From contig NC_063271.1 of the NCBI RefSeq assembly GCF_910591885.1, forward strand, positions 7,247,001-7,311,000: DNA of 64,000 bases. The letters run 5' to 3'. The stretch is from Bombus terrestris (lineage: Eukaryota; Arthropoda; Insecta; Hymenoptera; Apidae). The notes below the pieces were generated by a model that worked only from the letters and a program-made list of their open reading frames with translations, was not told where the DNA came from and made no database searches. The stretch's first letter is position 1. Each line of letters opens with the position of its first letter. Positions 1-13,300 of the stretch are shown here, in pieces. The position numbers were made by a program, and so were the translations under genes.

Positions 1-520
1 ATACAATCTTCTTTTTTTCCGCCTTAACCCTCTTTTACGAATCGCCTTCCATTTCCTTTCGTGCTTCAAATTAAATACGAATTATCTTGAATATTCGCGC
101 ACAAGTTAAAATTATTAGCCAAATACAAGATAAAATATATGGACCACGCGATAAATATGGTTTCGCGAAAATATCAAATTTTCTTACATATTATATAAAA
201 TACTCAATCTAATAAATATGTACAATATCAGAAATATTAGATTTTAATAAGTTATCTTGTTTTCTTTTCTTTAAGTTGACAATCGGTCGAATAAATGCAA
301 CATGAACGAATGTGAAATAATTTGGGAAGAAAATTTAGCAAACTATACCTATGTTTTTTTTTAAAGATTCAAGGAACATACCGATTATGTATCATTTAAT
401 AACGTGTCGTCTGTCATCAGTTGCATTGAATGCATTCATTCGCCGCATTTTTCGTATTTGGTATATTGATCAAATCGTTATATACTTTACTATACTAGAA
501 AAAGAAATAAAATACACCAC

Positions 521-742
521 CTTTTGATTATTGCCATTAGTAAAAGTAAAATCTGCCAAATGAGCCGTTTGACTAAGTAAACGACGGCTAGCGGGACATC
601 GATTGCGATTTATCATTTCTTTTTGAATAGCGTATTCGATGAAATAACTTTCAATTTCGATGTTATCGCGATGGGATGGCGATAAAAGTTCCGTAGTTTC
701 TTCCGCAGTATCAAAAGTGCGATTCACTTCGCGTAACTCCAT
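521..742 (-). CDS. First coding exon of an unrecognised gene (partial)
   Basis: The ATG is at 742-740 and the frame stays open for 74 codons to a possible donor at 520-519 (AAG before GTGGTG, a weak match). Without splicing the frame would run on to a stop near 470, giving 90 residues. The peptide is rich in Glu, Asn and Arg, contains a short acidic/aromatic stretch (IEIESYFIEYAIQKEM), and has no signal peptide or membrane segment. Upstream, 743-960 is GC-richer than the surroundings and pyrimidine-rich, as expected of a promoter and 5' UTR. No second exon is visible in 1-520, so the rest should lie beyond the left edge. I do not recognise the family. Confidence 0.5.
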
Positions 743-2018
743 AACGAGATAACTTTCAGATTTCCTGCAATCGACTGCAATATTACTCGATTACCGGCTG
801 TCTACCGTCTACTGCTGAGCTACCACTTCCAACCACCACGATTCACCTGATCCATCGGTATTCCCTACCCCTTTTTTCCTTCCTTCCTCAATTTATAGAA
901 ACTACCTTTGCGTCGTCGAGCTCTTGTCTAGCCCTACCTACTCATGCGCATCTTCAACCTAACTATATCTACAAATTTCCGCACTGTTCCACATACGGGG
1001 TGGTGCCCTTTCGCAACTCACCAAAATTCGACATACACGTATGTATGTTGCGACATCACTGCAGTCTCTCGATATTCTTTTAGCACATTGTCTGTCACAA
1101 TGACCATCGGTAACTCACGAGTTTTACTAAATTTTGTACAATGGTTAAAATAAAATAAATTTCATGAATTAAAAAATTGTCAACAATGTGAATAACTTAA
1201 ATAACATTGTCAGAATAAAAGTACGTAAATAAAGTGTAATATTTTGTAAAAATTAAATATATAATGTAGTATATCTAAACCCATTATTGTCTCAAGACGA
1301 TGTATATAAAATTCGCGTGGCAGTCCAAGTAGTACAAGTTTTCATTAGAGGATATGCTTGGTTATAGAAAAGAAAAGGGAGATTGGGTGTTAGAGATTTT
1401 GTACATTAATATTAAAAAAATTAAATCTGACAAATAATTTTCTGTATTTTACGTAGAAAGGTAAAAGCTTTTTAACATATTTCTTTGCCTGATGAATATT
1501 TTACAGTACCATAATTTCATGTGCCAGGTTTTTTAATTCTCAGGATATCTGATTTATTGAGGATGTCATTTCATTCAAGCTGCAGCCCCACAGATAAAAA
1601 TCTGAAACATTTAGATCGTGAAAAGTTGATAACCGTTTAATGTGTCCATATAACAAAACAGGTCTGTTAGGAAATATTTTTAAAAAATTACTATTGAGTA
1701 TTTTGTATGTATAGCAATAGCTATTAAAACAAAATATAATTTAATTTTAGTAAATGAAATCCTTTTACCATTCTTTTCTCACTTGAATTAAAACTTTGAA
1801 CTTTGAATTAAGCAAGAGCTTTGTAAAACTTTTTAAATTTTGGTCTTTAAGAACTGTGTAAATTATTAGAATCTTTAAACTTTGTATTTATAAATAAATA
1901 CTGTATATTCATTAAATATATTCAGCGTTAACAAATTACTTTTATTAATTTGATTTTAGTGTCATTATCTTTTTTTAGTTTAGTTTTCGTATATATATTA
2001 CTGATTAAAGTGTTTGAC
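743..2018. other. Intergenic, probable promoter at its left end
   Basis: The first 200 bases next to the minus-strand exon hold pyrimidine tracts and CpG-containing sequence and probably include its promoter. The remainder is AT-rich, and I see no coding exon or RNA gene in it. The 5' end of the decayed transposon to the right may begin somewhere near 1900, but I could not define a terminal repeat. Confidence 0.4.
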
Positions 2019-3400
2019 ATGATAAATGAGAAGAAACAAATCACACTATCTATGGAGCAACCATTAAAGGTCTTAGAAGACATAAAAGTATCAAGTACTA
2101 CAGTTGTTGCTATAAAATATAACGTAGATAAATCAACGTAGGATAAAGAGGAACGCTGCGAAAATTCTAGAATTTGCAGACAAAAGTAGGATACAGAAAA
2201 GAAGGCAGAGGATAAGAAAACCTTTATATGAGTAACTAGATCAACACTTACTGACGTGGTTTAAAGAGAAGACCTCTGGAGATTATTTATCGGACGCCTT
2301 GCTTTTTAAAAAGGCTACCAAATTGAGAGACAACATGGGGTCATGTTCTAGTTTTAGAGTAAGCGATGGCTGGTTAGCGGGTTTAAAAAACGCCATAACA
2401 TACGTCTAACGCGAACCAATGGAAGGAATGTTATTGCCAATGAAGGAACTAACAAATTTATTAAGGACTTTGAAAAATTAATGAAGAGAGAAGATATTAC
2501 GAAAGAAAACATATACAATGTGGGTAACACCTTTCTTTTATGGAAAACTCTTCCCTCGAAGATACTGGCGGAAACCAAAATAAAGAAATATCCGTAAAAG
2601 AATATAAGAACGATAAAGACAGTTTTAAATTTGTATTATATGCAAACGCATAAATTGATGCCTTTAGTCATTAACAGAGCCTTGAAAGATCATAAAAATA
2701 AATTTCCGGTTACTTTTAAGTCACAAATTCGTCTCAATTATGTTAAAGTATAGAGAGGATTTGGAAAAACAAAAAGTTTAAAATTTATTTACAAATTATT
2801 TAGCTCTACATGCACCTTACTCTCTGAAGGACTCGACAATCTACTCGCTTGCTTTTTTATTTTCTTCTGATCGCTTCTAATAACCTCTAACCGCTTTTAA
2901 TCGTTTGCTTAGGACATAAAATCTCAGCGGAAATACTGGATTGCGAAAACTTTAAAGTAATTTATCTACCGTCGAATACGAACGTCGAATATTCTCATAC
3001 AACCCATGAGCCAAGGTATAATGGCCAAGCTAAAAAAAACTTTATCACCATAAAACATTACGAAAAGCTGCAATATATGGCGGAATGGACGAATTCCATG
3101 CACGTTATTTAATCAAAGATTGTTAGACGAGTCATGGACAGAGGTAACAGTAAAAAATATTAGAGATGCTTGGAGAAAGATTATACCGCACCAAAGAGAT
3201 ATTTACCATTGTGATCTGCAACATGACATAAGCGTTATTACTGGTAAGAGATTCTAAGCAGAGGAAGTAATACAATTTATAGACTGTCAAAAAGCCGAAA
3301 GTAGAAGCGTATTTGTAAAGGAGGAGAAGCAAGACGAGTATGAAAATGCAATGGAAGAACAGTGCAAAATTAAAGAATATAAAGAAATCGGAGCTGTATA
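2019..3400 (+). pseudogene. Decayed pogo/Tigger-type (CENP-B-like) transposase
   Basis: Short blocks in shifting plus-strand frames follow the order of a pogo/Tigger transposase. A psq-type helix-turn-helix opens at 2019 (KKQITLSMEQ, then AIKYNVDKST). A CENP-B-type HTH follows near 2240-2410 (TWFKEKTSG, then a block like GWL..FKKRHNIRL). The first catalytic block lies near 2510-2580 (ENIYNVGNTFLLWKTLP, where family members usually have an Asp in the N-x-D-E-T context). A VIYLPSNT block sits near 2955-2985. A SWTEV..NIRDAWRK block sits near 3130-3180. Many stops and frameshifts break it, and the usual Asp is not seen in the first catalytic block, so it cannot make a working enzyme. Terminal repeats were not identified. 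It could be a relative of the source of the pogo-type MITEs further right. Confidence 0.72.
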
Positions 3401-3819
3401 ACAATATAGAAACGATGATCTGGAGTATTTATTTAAACTTTTACATGTATATGTATTAAGGCAAGCGCTTTTTATTCAACAAATATTTCAAATTCTTAAA
3501 AATCATTTTTTAGGTAATTTTGATATTAATTATAATTACGATTATAATTTTATAAAAAATTATAAACATAATTTTCATTTTAATAATTACTTTTAATTTT
3601 TAGGTACAAATAAGTAGAATAAGAACATTGAGGGAAGAAATTATAAATATATAAGTTTTTGCACACTATTTATTTGAAAATTAATACCAGAAACGACGCA
3701 ACAATCTTATATTATACCTTAATTCATTCCGCAATTTTTTTAATAAACTTTACAAATTATACCTATCTTTATGATCTAGCGCAACTCACTGCATTGATGA
3801 CCGTCCTTTTTAGAACCCA

Positions 3820-4220
3820 AATTGTCATTCGAACAAATCCGATAATTGTGGATTGGCTATCTGCAAGCTGAATGCCTCCCTGGAATTATCGAAAGTCCGC
3901 CTTTGTGCAGGATAAATGCCTCTCCGGGGAATGATGGGAACAGACTTAGATTTCCTTGGAGATGTTGGCGTGTGAACGCTTCTCGTGATCCGCTTCTCTG
4001 CTCCTGCAACGTGTACGATAGACAGTAGGGCTTTGAAAAGTGATCCTATCTTAGTTCTAGTGATGATTTTACTGTCAAATCCGCATACAGGCAGCTGAGT
4101 ATTGTGCATGACTGAAGCGCGCTGGTTGAGTGTATTTCAACCTGTCGCCTATGATGGCCTTCATGCTAGATATAGACACTTACAACGTATCTGAGGATCC
4201 CCGCAGAATTACCAACACAT
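3820..4220 (-). other. GC-richer island with an open minus-strand frame, origin unknown
   Basis: This stretch is clearly richer in G+C than its AT-rich neighbours. It keeps a minus-strand frame open from 4109 to 3825 (94 codons), including the segment HTPTSPRKSKSVPIIP. Another minus-strand frame is open just upstream (from about 4166). Together they look like a piece of coding sequence broken by a frameshift, such as a retrocopy or transposon gene fragment. I do not recognise a family, and there is no convincing splice context or poly(A) tail. Confidence 0.25.
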
Positions 4221-4777
4221 AGGTTTACGGGGAAGACAAATAAAATATCAAATTATACAATTTAAAAAATTAAAAATAAAGAGAATGTCTTTGATTTTGT
4301 TTATATTTCCTTAATTCGTAAATCAGAGCTGTGTATAAGAACCAGATGTGCACTTTTAAGTTTGTAATAATAAAATCAATTAATGTATAAAAATCTATTA
4401 TATTACTTAAATAATATAATTGTTAATGTTAGGTAAATAAATGTGGATAGAAACAATCAATGATAGAGTGACACAGTAACCAGGTACTTGTATTATATAA
4501 CTGGTTGATGTTATATTTTCAAAACAAATTTTCTGTAAAAAAGAAATCATAAATAATAGATTTCTGTAACAAATCACTTATTTATCTTCTCATAAAAAAT
4601 TATTTTTTCTTCGGTTGTGCTGTGAACTGTACATGTATTGTTAATTTAGCATAATAATAATGATAAGGATAACAAGAATGATAACAGAATTTTCTAAGTA
4701 AAATAGAAACTTATGTTTATAATATAATATATATAATTATATAATATTAAAAATAGTTACTATATATATATATATAC

Positions 4778-5063
4778 ACAGAGGGGGTCAAAAAAAATGT
4801 ATATACATTTTAATAGATTTTATCAGTGACTGTGCTTTGGGGAGAAATTCCACTGAGCACTATAATCTACATTGCTCAAACAGTATTTTGCCGTAATCAC
4901 AAGTATTAAATCAGTTATGATAATTATTTTGAGCATCTATTGTAATCATAGAAGTCAAAGTTGATCTATATTCATTCTTTGACATCTATATAGATTTAGC
5001 TCACACCTTTCATACAGCTTTTTCTTTCATTGAGACATGTATAGATTTTTCTGGCCCCCTTTG
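4778..5063. mobile_element. MITE with mariner-like terminal inverted repeats
   Basis: The left end reads CAGAGGGGGTCAAAAAAAAT and the complement of the right end reads CAAAGGGGGCCAGAAAAAT. These imperfect inverted repeats of about 25-30 bases continue on both sides into a TATAxAT block. TA dinucleotides flank the ends, as expected for Tc1/mariner insertion, although the left border is blurred by a TA-rich microsatellite. The roughly 285-base interior has no open frame. It lies just downstream of the KIAA2013-like gene and may sit inside its 3' UTR. Confidence 0.65.
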
Positions 5064-5232
5064 TATGTAGAATTCTCCATAAATTTTTACATTATAGTTA
5101 AATTTATACATACAATATATGAAGATAGTTTAGCTTTATATTAACACTCACATACATACAGGTATTGTATATATGCACATATGTATTATGTACATATATG
5201 AACATATATATGTAATATATACAATGTATATA

Positions 5233-8200
5233 TCATAGCTTACTATACCTCACTTTTTGTTTATCTTGATGACCATGATATTCATTAATAATAAGTTTAC
5301 AAAGAAATAAATGGAACACAATTATAAGAAAACATATACTGATCCAAAAAAGCGTTGGTAAGCCTCCCAATTGATGTCCATGTTTATGTAAAGCCATTAC
5401 AAGATGATCATGTGCTGGAGCTACAAAAAGGTTATGTGCAATATATATATTTAATTGTTGTGGAGTTTATGAGATTTGATTGATTAAAAGATTATATCTA
5501 CATCTTATACAAGATAACATATTCTTAACATTTATTACGTAGAATTATATAGTTTGTAGATAATATAAGATATAGATATCATTTTTCATATTGATTTCGA
5601 TTGATGTTCTATGTTAAAACAAGATTCAACATCAGCAATATCGGCAATATAAATAGCGTACTCCTAAGCGACTTTAATCAAACAAAACTTATAAATGTTA
5701 TAATAAAGTATTATATATATACCAACCATCGTCTATAGCATGTACATGTAAAGCATTTCGCAAATCTTGCATATGTTGATAATCAGATGTTACATACAGT
5801 ATAGCCGTTAATGGTTTTGTCAATTTCACTGGAATGCTTGCATACAATTGACTCAATGAAACAGGTGGATTCAAACATCCAGCATCACATCCAAAATAGA
5901 CACTATCACTCTTGTCTAAAGCTACTTTTAAAACTGCACGATTATCTTCTCCAACCGTTACTGATATATTTAAATGTGTTACATTACCATAACTTATTCT
6001 CCTAAAACATACATAAAACATAAAAAAGTAACTTAATAATCGTCACCATAATTTTTTCAAAAAAATTTTCTATTCTGCAATGAATAGAAGAATTATTTAG
6101 ACTGTTAGTTAGAATCCTCTACATTATACTTGTCATTTTTTAATATCAATTTGTATAACAAACGTGTTATGTATGAAAATTATATTTACTATACTTTTTA
6201 TGAAAAATATTTTAATACCATACCTAAATAAATAATCTCGATTAAGATATTGTGGATCAATATTAAATTCAAGATGTTGATTACTAAAACGTAAACTACC
6301 AAGACTTAAAACGATAGCTTGTTGCACTGCTGCAGGATCACCAATCATTAAATGGTGACATCCTTGTTTTTCTAATGTTATTAACCATGCTTCAACGACA
6401 TTGTTCATAGCGTCAATAGAGGATGTGTCTTTCCATAACCGTGGAGCATCTCTAAAATAGGAAAATAAAATAAAAATTCTACACAAAAATATTTATAAAT
6501 ATCTGTATTACTTACAAGGTGTGATGCCCGCGGTAACAACCTTCATTCATGGCTACATTTTTTTCTATATCGGGAATACCTTTCGAAATTTGAGACAATA
6601 CATAATATAGAGTGGAATTTATTTTATGACCATTTATTGCACCATCAGCTTTAGAGTCGCTTATTCTAAGACCTGTGTACCAATAACTTTGCCAAAGATT
6701 AATATGATCTTCTTTTAAACTTTGGTGCTGAATACTGATTGCTTTCTTAATTGCCTGTAATAAAATATATGAAATTGAAGCATGTAATAAATTTGTAATG
6801 TTTTATAAATTATATATACCTCTATAGCTTTTTCTTTGGTTAATTCATATTGAGTGTGATGTTCTTCCATGAGTGTAGGTTCACTATACTGTATACTTGT
6901 TAAGAATTTTAATTTTATAGAACTTTTTGCTTTAATTTGTAATATTCTTGGAGGTGTTTTATAAACTATTGATACTGTCACAATTTTATTTGAGTTAGAT
7001 AATGGAATAAATCCAGAAATTAGATTATATTCATCCAGAAAATCATCTACCTGAATTCTGAACACAAATAATTGTATGTAAACATATACATGTTATACTA
7101 CCAATCTTTATATTATAGTTATTTACAAAAGTATCTGCCTCTTTTATCAATGCAACATACTAATTTAACTAACATCAAATTTAGAATCAATTATTATTAT
7201 TTATATTAGTGTAAATCTTATTTAATATCTTTTACATTAAAATGCATTCAATTTAATTTATTAAAGGAAATATTATTACTTCAACACAATTGCACATTTG
7301 CAAATTTTGAGTTAAATATGTTATTAATTTCACAAATACCTAATCTTTTCATCACAAAAATTTCATTATTTTCCAAACATTCTTGGTAATTAGAAAACAA
7401 TCATATTAATAATCAATAGTGATCATTGAAATATTAGATATTGTTAATGATTGATTATGTAAATTTCAACAATATCATTTGTGATTATTCAAATCTACAA
7501 ATAAATTGAGAATATTAACAATTGCTTCAATCCCAACATTATAAAACATTTTCATGATTATTCAATTATAAATTTTATTCAATAAATTGATTTTCTTTGT
7601 TTTATGAAAAATCCCTTTTTTGCAGTTGTAATATTATTCCACTACACTGGCAATATATTATGAATAAAGTTAAATAAGTACTTGATCACTTCTATGCGGT
7701 AATTATCCCACTGTGTAGACATCTGTGGCTTCAATGGTACATTTTGGGAAAGTGAAAGAGGATTAGTTATTTTTATATCTTGTACCAATATTGCATCAAA
7801 TATTCTATGAGCATAGTATTGAAACTCTATGTAATATCCTTCTCTAAAACACTGGTAACGATAAACAATCCCGCTTGTAAAATGAGTAATTGTAGCGTCT
7901 CGATAAAAATTGGTTTTAAGTAAAGGATGAGAAATTAAGGGTTGCCATTGTATTGGCAATGATAGTGCTCTTCCTCGTTTTATATATATTAAAGCCTCTG
8001 GTAAAATAGGAATTCCAAAAACCCCATTGCCGATATATGGCAAATAATGATGTTCTCCTTCCTTTGGTGGATTATGGAGAATATTTGCATTATATTCTTC
8101 AACATCTGAATGAAAGGCAGTTAGTCGTTCATTCATACATTGATCTTCAATTGCTATAAAAACAGACGTATGTCACTATAGAAAATAAATATAGCAGTTC

Positions 8201-9118
8201 ATAAATATTAGACAATCATGGAAATTGTAGGCTAACCCTTATTTCTTGTCAGGCTTGACAGGACCAAAATTTTTATCCTTTACCTTAGTACATTCCTCAA
8301 CAGTTTGACAACACTATGTTATAAAAATCTAAGCATTCATTAAATTCATAATTAAAATACAAGTGGACTTCTCCTTGTTCTATGCTTTTATTCTCATCAC
8401 TTTAAAAATGATTCTGATTGGCTAATATTTATGAATATCAGTATAGAAAATGAATACACTGATTTCTTATAAAATATCTCAATATTGTAAATATTACAAG
8501 TACATTTTTTCATATACTTTAATGTTAATTTACATTGTCATACTATTAATGTGTTATTGAAATATTGTTTGTAGGATAAAATAGAATAAAATAAAATAGA
8601 ATACAATATATGTATTATCTGATATAAATATAATTGAGAACCTAATAATATGAATATCAAAATTTATTAAAACAGTGATCAATAGATGTAGTGAATATAA
8701 ACAAAGAAAATTTTGTAATTTATATATAAATTTCAATTAAAAATGGAAATGCATTTATATTTTGTAAGTTCATTTTTTAATAGTTTACAATCTTCTTGCA
8801 TTAAATTCCTGTTGCTTTGACGGAGGAAAAATTATAACCTATTCAAATTGTATAATTTATTATACACATAATATTAATATTGTAGACTTAGAATAAGAAA
8901 CTTTTATTACCTTCTATTGATTCTCTAGTAGAAGAAAAAAGCCACTGCACAAAAGATGGACCAAAATATAGAAGTATTCCACCACATATAGTAAGTAATA
9001 TAAGTATCTTACGATATGAGTAATTCCCATCAAGTAAGCGTCGTATTCGTTTTCCAATTTCACGGTTATCGAACATCGTTCCAAATCTTATCATATTTAT
9101 GCACTTTATAAACTTCAA
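5233..9118 (-). CDS. KIAA2013-family transmembrane protein (DUF2152)
   Basis: Seven exons join in frame: 9118-8911, 8153-7682, 7057-6820, 6754-6516, 6451-6224, 6001-5727 and 5420-5233, giving 615 residues (I recall human KIAA2013 as about 630). An N-terminal hydrophobic span (ILILLTICGGILLYF) and a C-terminal one (LFWISICFLIIVFHLFL) bracket a large domain, probably lumenal. Recognisable stretches include YIGNGVFGIPI, GCYRGHHTL before DAPRLW, and YFGCDAGC. The family is conserved in animals; its biochemical role is unknown to me. The sixth exon uses a weak donor, GTTGGT at 5726; the stronger-looking GTATAT at 5722 would break the frame into the last exon. The start is the first Met at 9118; Met residues 9 and 15 are alternatives. 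The TGA is at 5235-5233. Confidence 0.85.
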
Positions 9119-10385
9119 TTTTCACACGTGTTTTTAATTGCTGTTTTATTTTTGTAAAACTGTGCGGTAACATAACCTTCTTGTTTTTATCGTAATATTA
9201 ATTTATTAAAAAAACAACAAAATCACTTTGATATTTCCTTTATGTACGTTAACAACGTTTCTTGACATTTCCAAAATTTTATAACTCGCACATTTTCAAT
9301 ATTCTAATATTCGCTATTCTCTTGTAACTTCTTTACATCTTATAAATTTATAACGATAAATATATATGACACTTTACAAGTAATGTAGTTACAATTTCAA
9401 TATTTATTATAATCAATATTTTTTAATTCTTATTAAAATGGAATTAATGGAACCAAACATGAAATTTTTGAGTATAAGAAATATGTAAATATTCGATTGT
9501 TACTTCTATACAACTATGTATTCTGGTTATACCAAGCTATACGTAGTTTAGTGTACTTAGTATAGTACATTGCATGTAAGTATATTGTATGTAAGATTTA
9601 TTTCACATAGGTTATAGAACTGTTCTGCTCGATAAAGTCAAAGATGAAAATCAAAAAAAAAAATCAAAGATGATTCTATTAATATACAAAGATAACTTTT
9701 CTTATAAAACATCTGATTTAAGATGTTGACTTTTTAAGATACAAAAAAGTATTCATAGAAGTATCATTACACAAATCAATATATATATATATGGATATTT
9801 AACTTAAATACGATAAATACGATAGATACGATAAATATATTATATTAGTCTAATAATTCGACAAGCTATAGTAGGCCAACTGTTGTTGACGATCAATTGC
9901 AAGTAATTAAGTTAGGTGATACACAGTATGTAAATAGGATAAAGTGAAATGTATTAAACGTAAAGAATAAACAAATACAGTACCGAAAAAGATAGCAGGT
10001 ATTTAAATGTATATCTGGTCATTTTAATTCTAAATTCATTAAGATAATATTATAATAATAAATACTATATAATTGAAATTATTGTATGTGTCATAATCTC
10101 TAACTTTATTTTTAAATAAAGTATCGAGGATACATTACTATATAAATGAAAGACAACCTTGCAATATTTCATCATAATATGCATTAGTATTTGATTTAAA
10201 AGTAATGATAACAACACAATTGTATTGCACCTTAAATCCATTGTTTATTATTATCTTATCTATAATATGTTAACAAATGTAGAAAGAATATTGTATAATA
10301 AATAATAATATCACATTGCTATTACTAAATAGCAATTACTTTTGTAAATCATTGTTGAGTTGAATTAATATCAGTTTGTAATAAA
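9119..10385. other. Intergenic spacer between two minus-strand genes
   Basis: AT-rich sequence between the start of the KIAA2013-like gene and the stop of the FAAH2-like gene. It should contain the promoter of the former (near 9120-9350) and the 3' UTR of the latter. It has a TA microsatellite near 9781-9792 and short ATACGATA repeats near 9808-9840. No gene is seen. Confidence 0.5.
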
Positions 10386-13300
10386 TTAAGATGGTGAAAC
10401 CCAACCACCAAACACTTTCTCTAATTCTCGTGCTACAGCCAAACATAAATGATCATTATAGGGAGCTGCTACGACCTTCAATAAAGAAATTATAACCTGT
10501 TAGATAAATTAGTAACTAATTTACTAGATCTATTACTTCATTAAAAAACAAAATATATATTTAAAAATTTACAATCTTTTGCAAAATAAGCTTTGTTGAA
10601 ATATAACTATACACATGTAAACACTATTATACATATCTATATCTACATATAGGGTGTACCTTCATTAAGAAATAAAAAGTTATCACCTAATTCAGGGTTT
10701 TATCTTTTTAAGGCAAGGATCCTAAAGTTGATCCTCGAGAATTTTGATAAAATTTGAAGGAAACTCTTTCAAGCTCTAGTTTTATACTTTATGACATTTT
10801 AATGAATTGTTTAAATTTCTAGAAAACAACAAAGCTCTAAACATAATTTTGATATTTCTAATTTTCATCTTAAATTAATTTCTTAAAATTTTTTTCATGT
10901 GTTATTAAATGCTTCATATCCTAATCTAATTACTTAGTAATAATTTTCCTACCTGCACTCCAATAGGTAGTCCATTTTTGCCTACACCAAGAGGCACTTG
11001 GCACACCGGAAGTTTTAAAACATTAAAAAGACACCAATAACCAAAATTAAATGGTCTTAAATAAGCTGTATAATGATAACCAGTTTGAAAAGGTGAAGAT
11101 GGATAAATTAGTATACCATTATGCTTCAATTTATCCTAAAAATAAAAGTATAATTGCAGCACAATACAAACGGAAGCAAGTAGTATGGTGTACTGTCAAG
11201 TGCATTTGCCAAACTTGCTGCATGCAGAGATTAGAGTAAAAAATATTTACTTTATATTATATAATTACATTATATAAGTCATGATTAAATAATAATAAAA
11301 TTATATTAAACAAGAATTTACCATTAAATATTGTTTCATATTTGTTGTTACATTCATTGCCCATTCAGCATCTTCTCGAGGGAATATGTCCTCATCAATT
11401 AGTTTCAGAATAGCAGCTAACGTTAAGTCTGATCTCCCAGTTAAAAATTTGGAAATTTCTGTAAGAGCATTCGCACGGTACTAAAAAAATTACATTTATA
11501 TAAATTACTACATTCTTCATCATTATCCACAAGATTTTCTTTACTGGATTAATTTATCGATTAAATGATAAACATGATACTAACTATCAAAAAAGTAGAA
11601 CTGCCATTTAAGGTCAGAATAAATCAATATATACTAGTATTGGATACTGATCACATTCATTTCAAACAATAACAATACACTAATTATAAATCGGAACAAG
11701 GGGAGCTATTATCACCTTCTTGAACAAGGTATTTACAAATATAGTCGCGTAAGAGTGCTTAAGCGAGTAAGATAGAGCATTGATTAGATATACCTTTACT
11801 AACAACCATTACTTGTTATACGAAATGAAAGATGTTACATCAATCCAGAAAACAAGTACATAATTATAATTGTAAATAGACGTAATACATATAAGTTATA
11901 GTACCTTTCCGTTTGTTATATTTATTTTGAAATCAAAATTTTCTTGTGTCATCCAAAATCGCCATAATCGATAACTATATTCAGAACCAGGTATTTTTAT
12001 CTGTAATTCAAATAAATTACAATTAAAACTTCTTAAAAATAAAAATATCTATAACTATAATTATAACTATCTAATTCTTGTAATGTAATTTATTTTTAAA
12101 GTTTTTAAATATAAATAAAACAATGTAGAATGAGTGAAAGTAGCGTGAAATATAGCAATGAAAATTGTTTTGTTTGAAAGAACAAAAATACGCGAAGATT
12201 CTCATTACATTTTTTAAGAAAAAAAGCATTTTGAGGCAAGAATCTATGCATTGCCGTCAATATTATTTGTCCATTTGTGACAATATGTTTAAAATTGTTG
12301 ACAAAATGTTCAAAATTCAATAGTCGAAGGTGTCATAAACTAGGTGTTTCCATGAATTCAATTAAAAACTGTGTATACCAAGACTCAAACCTAGAGGAAA
12401 ATTATGCGATTTTACTAAAAGCCTCATTTAGATATCGCCCAATCTCTCTAAGTAAAGGCATTCTGAGGACGCATAGAAGAATGTTCGCGATGCCCTAAAA
12501 GCATAATTGGAAATTAACTGCGTTTGAAAAGAACCAATCAGCATGCATATTTTTTAAAATGCGTTGGAAAATACTTCAAAATCAAACATTTCAGTCTTAA
12601 AATGTATTTAAGATTTATTATAATTCTTCTTGAAATTAGAATCTTCTAACAACATTCTCATGAAAGTTAATCGTTTAAATAATCACATGGAATTGTCTAG
12701 AATTCATGCAGAAAAATCCTTCACATATTCTCTACATTTGGACCAATTATTCAGTAACCAGGTACAAAAGAATCGCCGACTATTCTGGTTAGCTTAGACT
12801 TCCAAGAAAGAATAACTCTGCATAGTTACATTGAAATTCTATAAAAACCAAAAAAGTTGAGCAACTTTAGCTACTTTATAATATCCGGGGATCAAATAAT
12901 AATAGCTGAAGAATTTTCAATGCATATGTGAAAATAAATAACAAACTCAACTGCCTTCATTCACTTAAATTTTTGATTCACTGGTATCCTCCAAACTATC
13001 ACTCTACTACATGTTACTGCCTTTACTTCAAAATATCCGTCAATTGAAATATTTTGGAAATCATCATGCTCAGTTCAAAGTTTAGTCACTAAGTTATCTT
13101 TCTCCCCTTTCTGTATTACTATAACCATTCACACAAACAATAATCGTTTATTATATGTAGTGTAATATTATTATAGAACTTCACAATTAAATATTCAATA
13201 CTACATGTACACAACAAAATAAATATAAAAATAATGCAACATTTCCATAATATAAAAAGTAAATAAAATTATAATTAAGATATATTAAATGAATATATAA

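Noticed and set aside
10640..10800. GGGTGTACC-type start of a possible MITE in the FAAH2-like last intron
   Set aside because: No inverted partner end or target duplication was found.
12277..12498. Plus-strand open frame inside the FAAH2-like gene
   Set aside because: It lies in an intron, antisense, with no splice context, family or composition signal.
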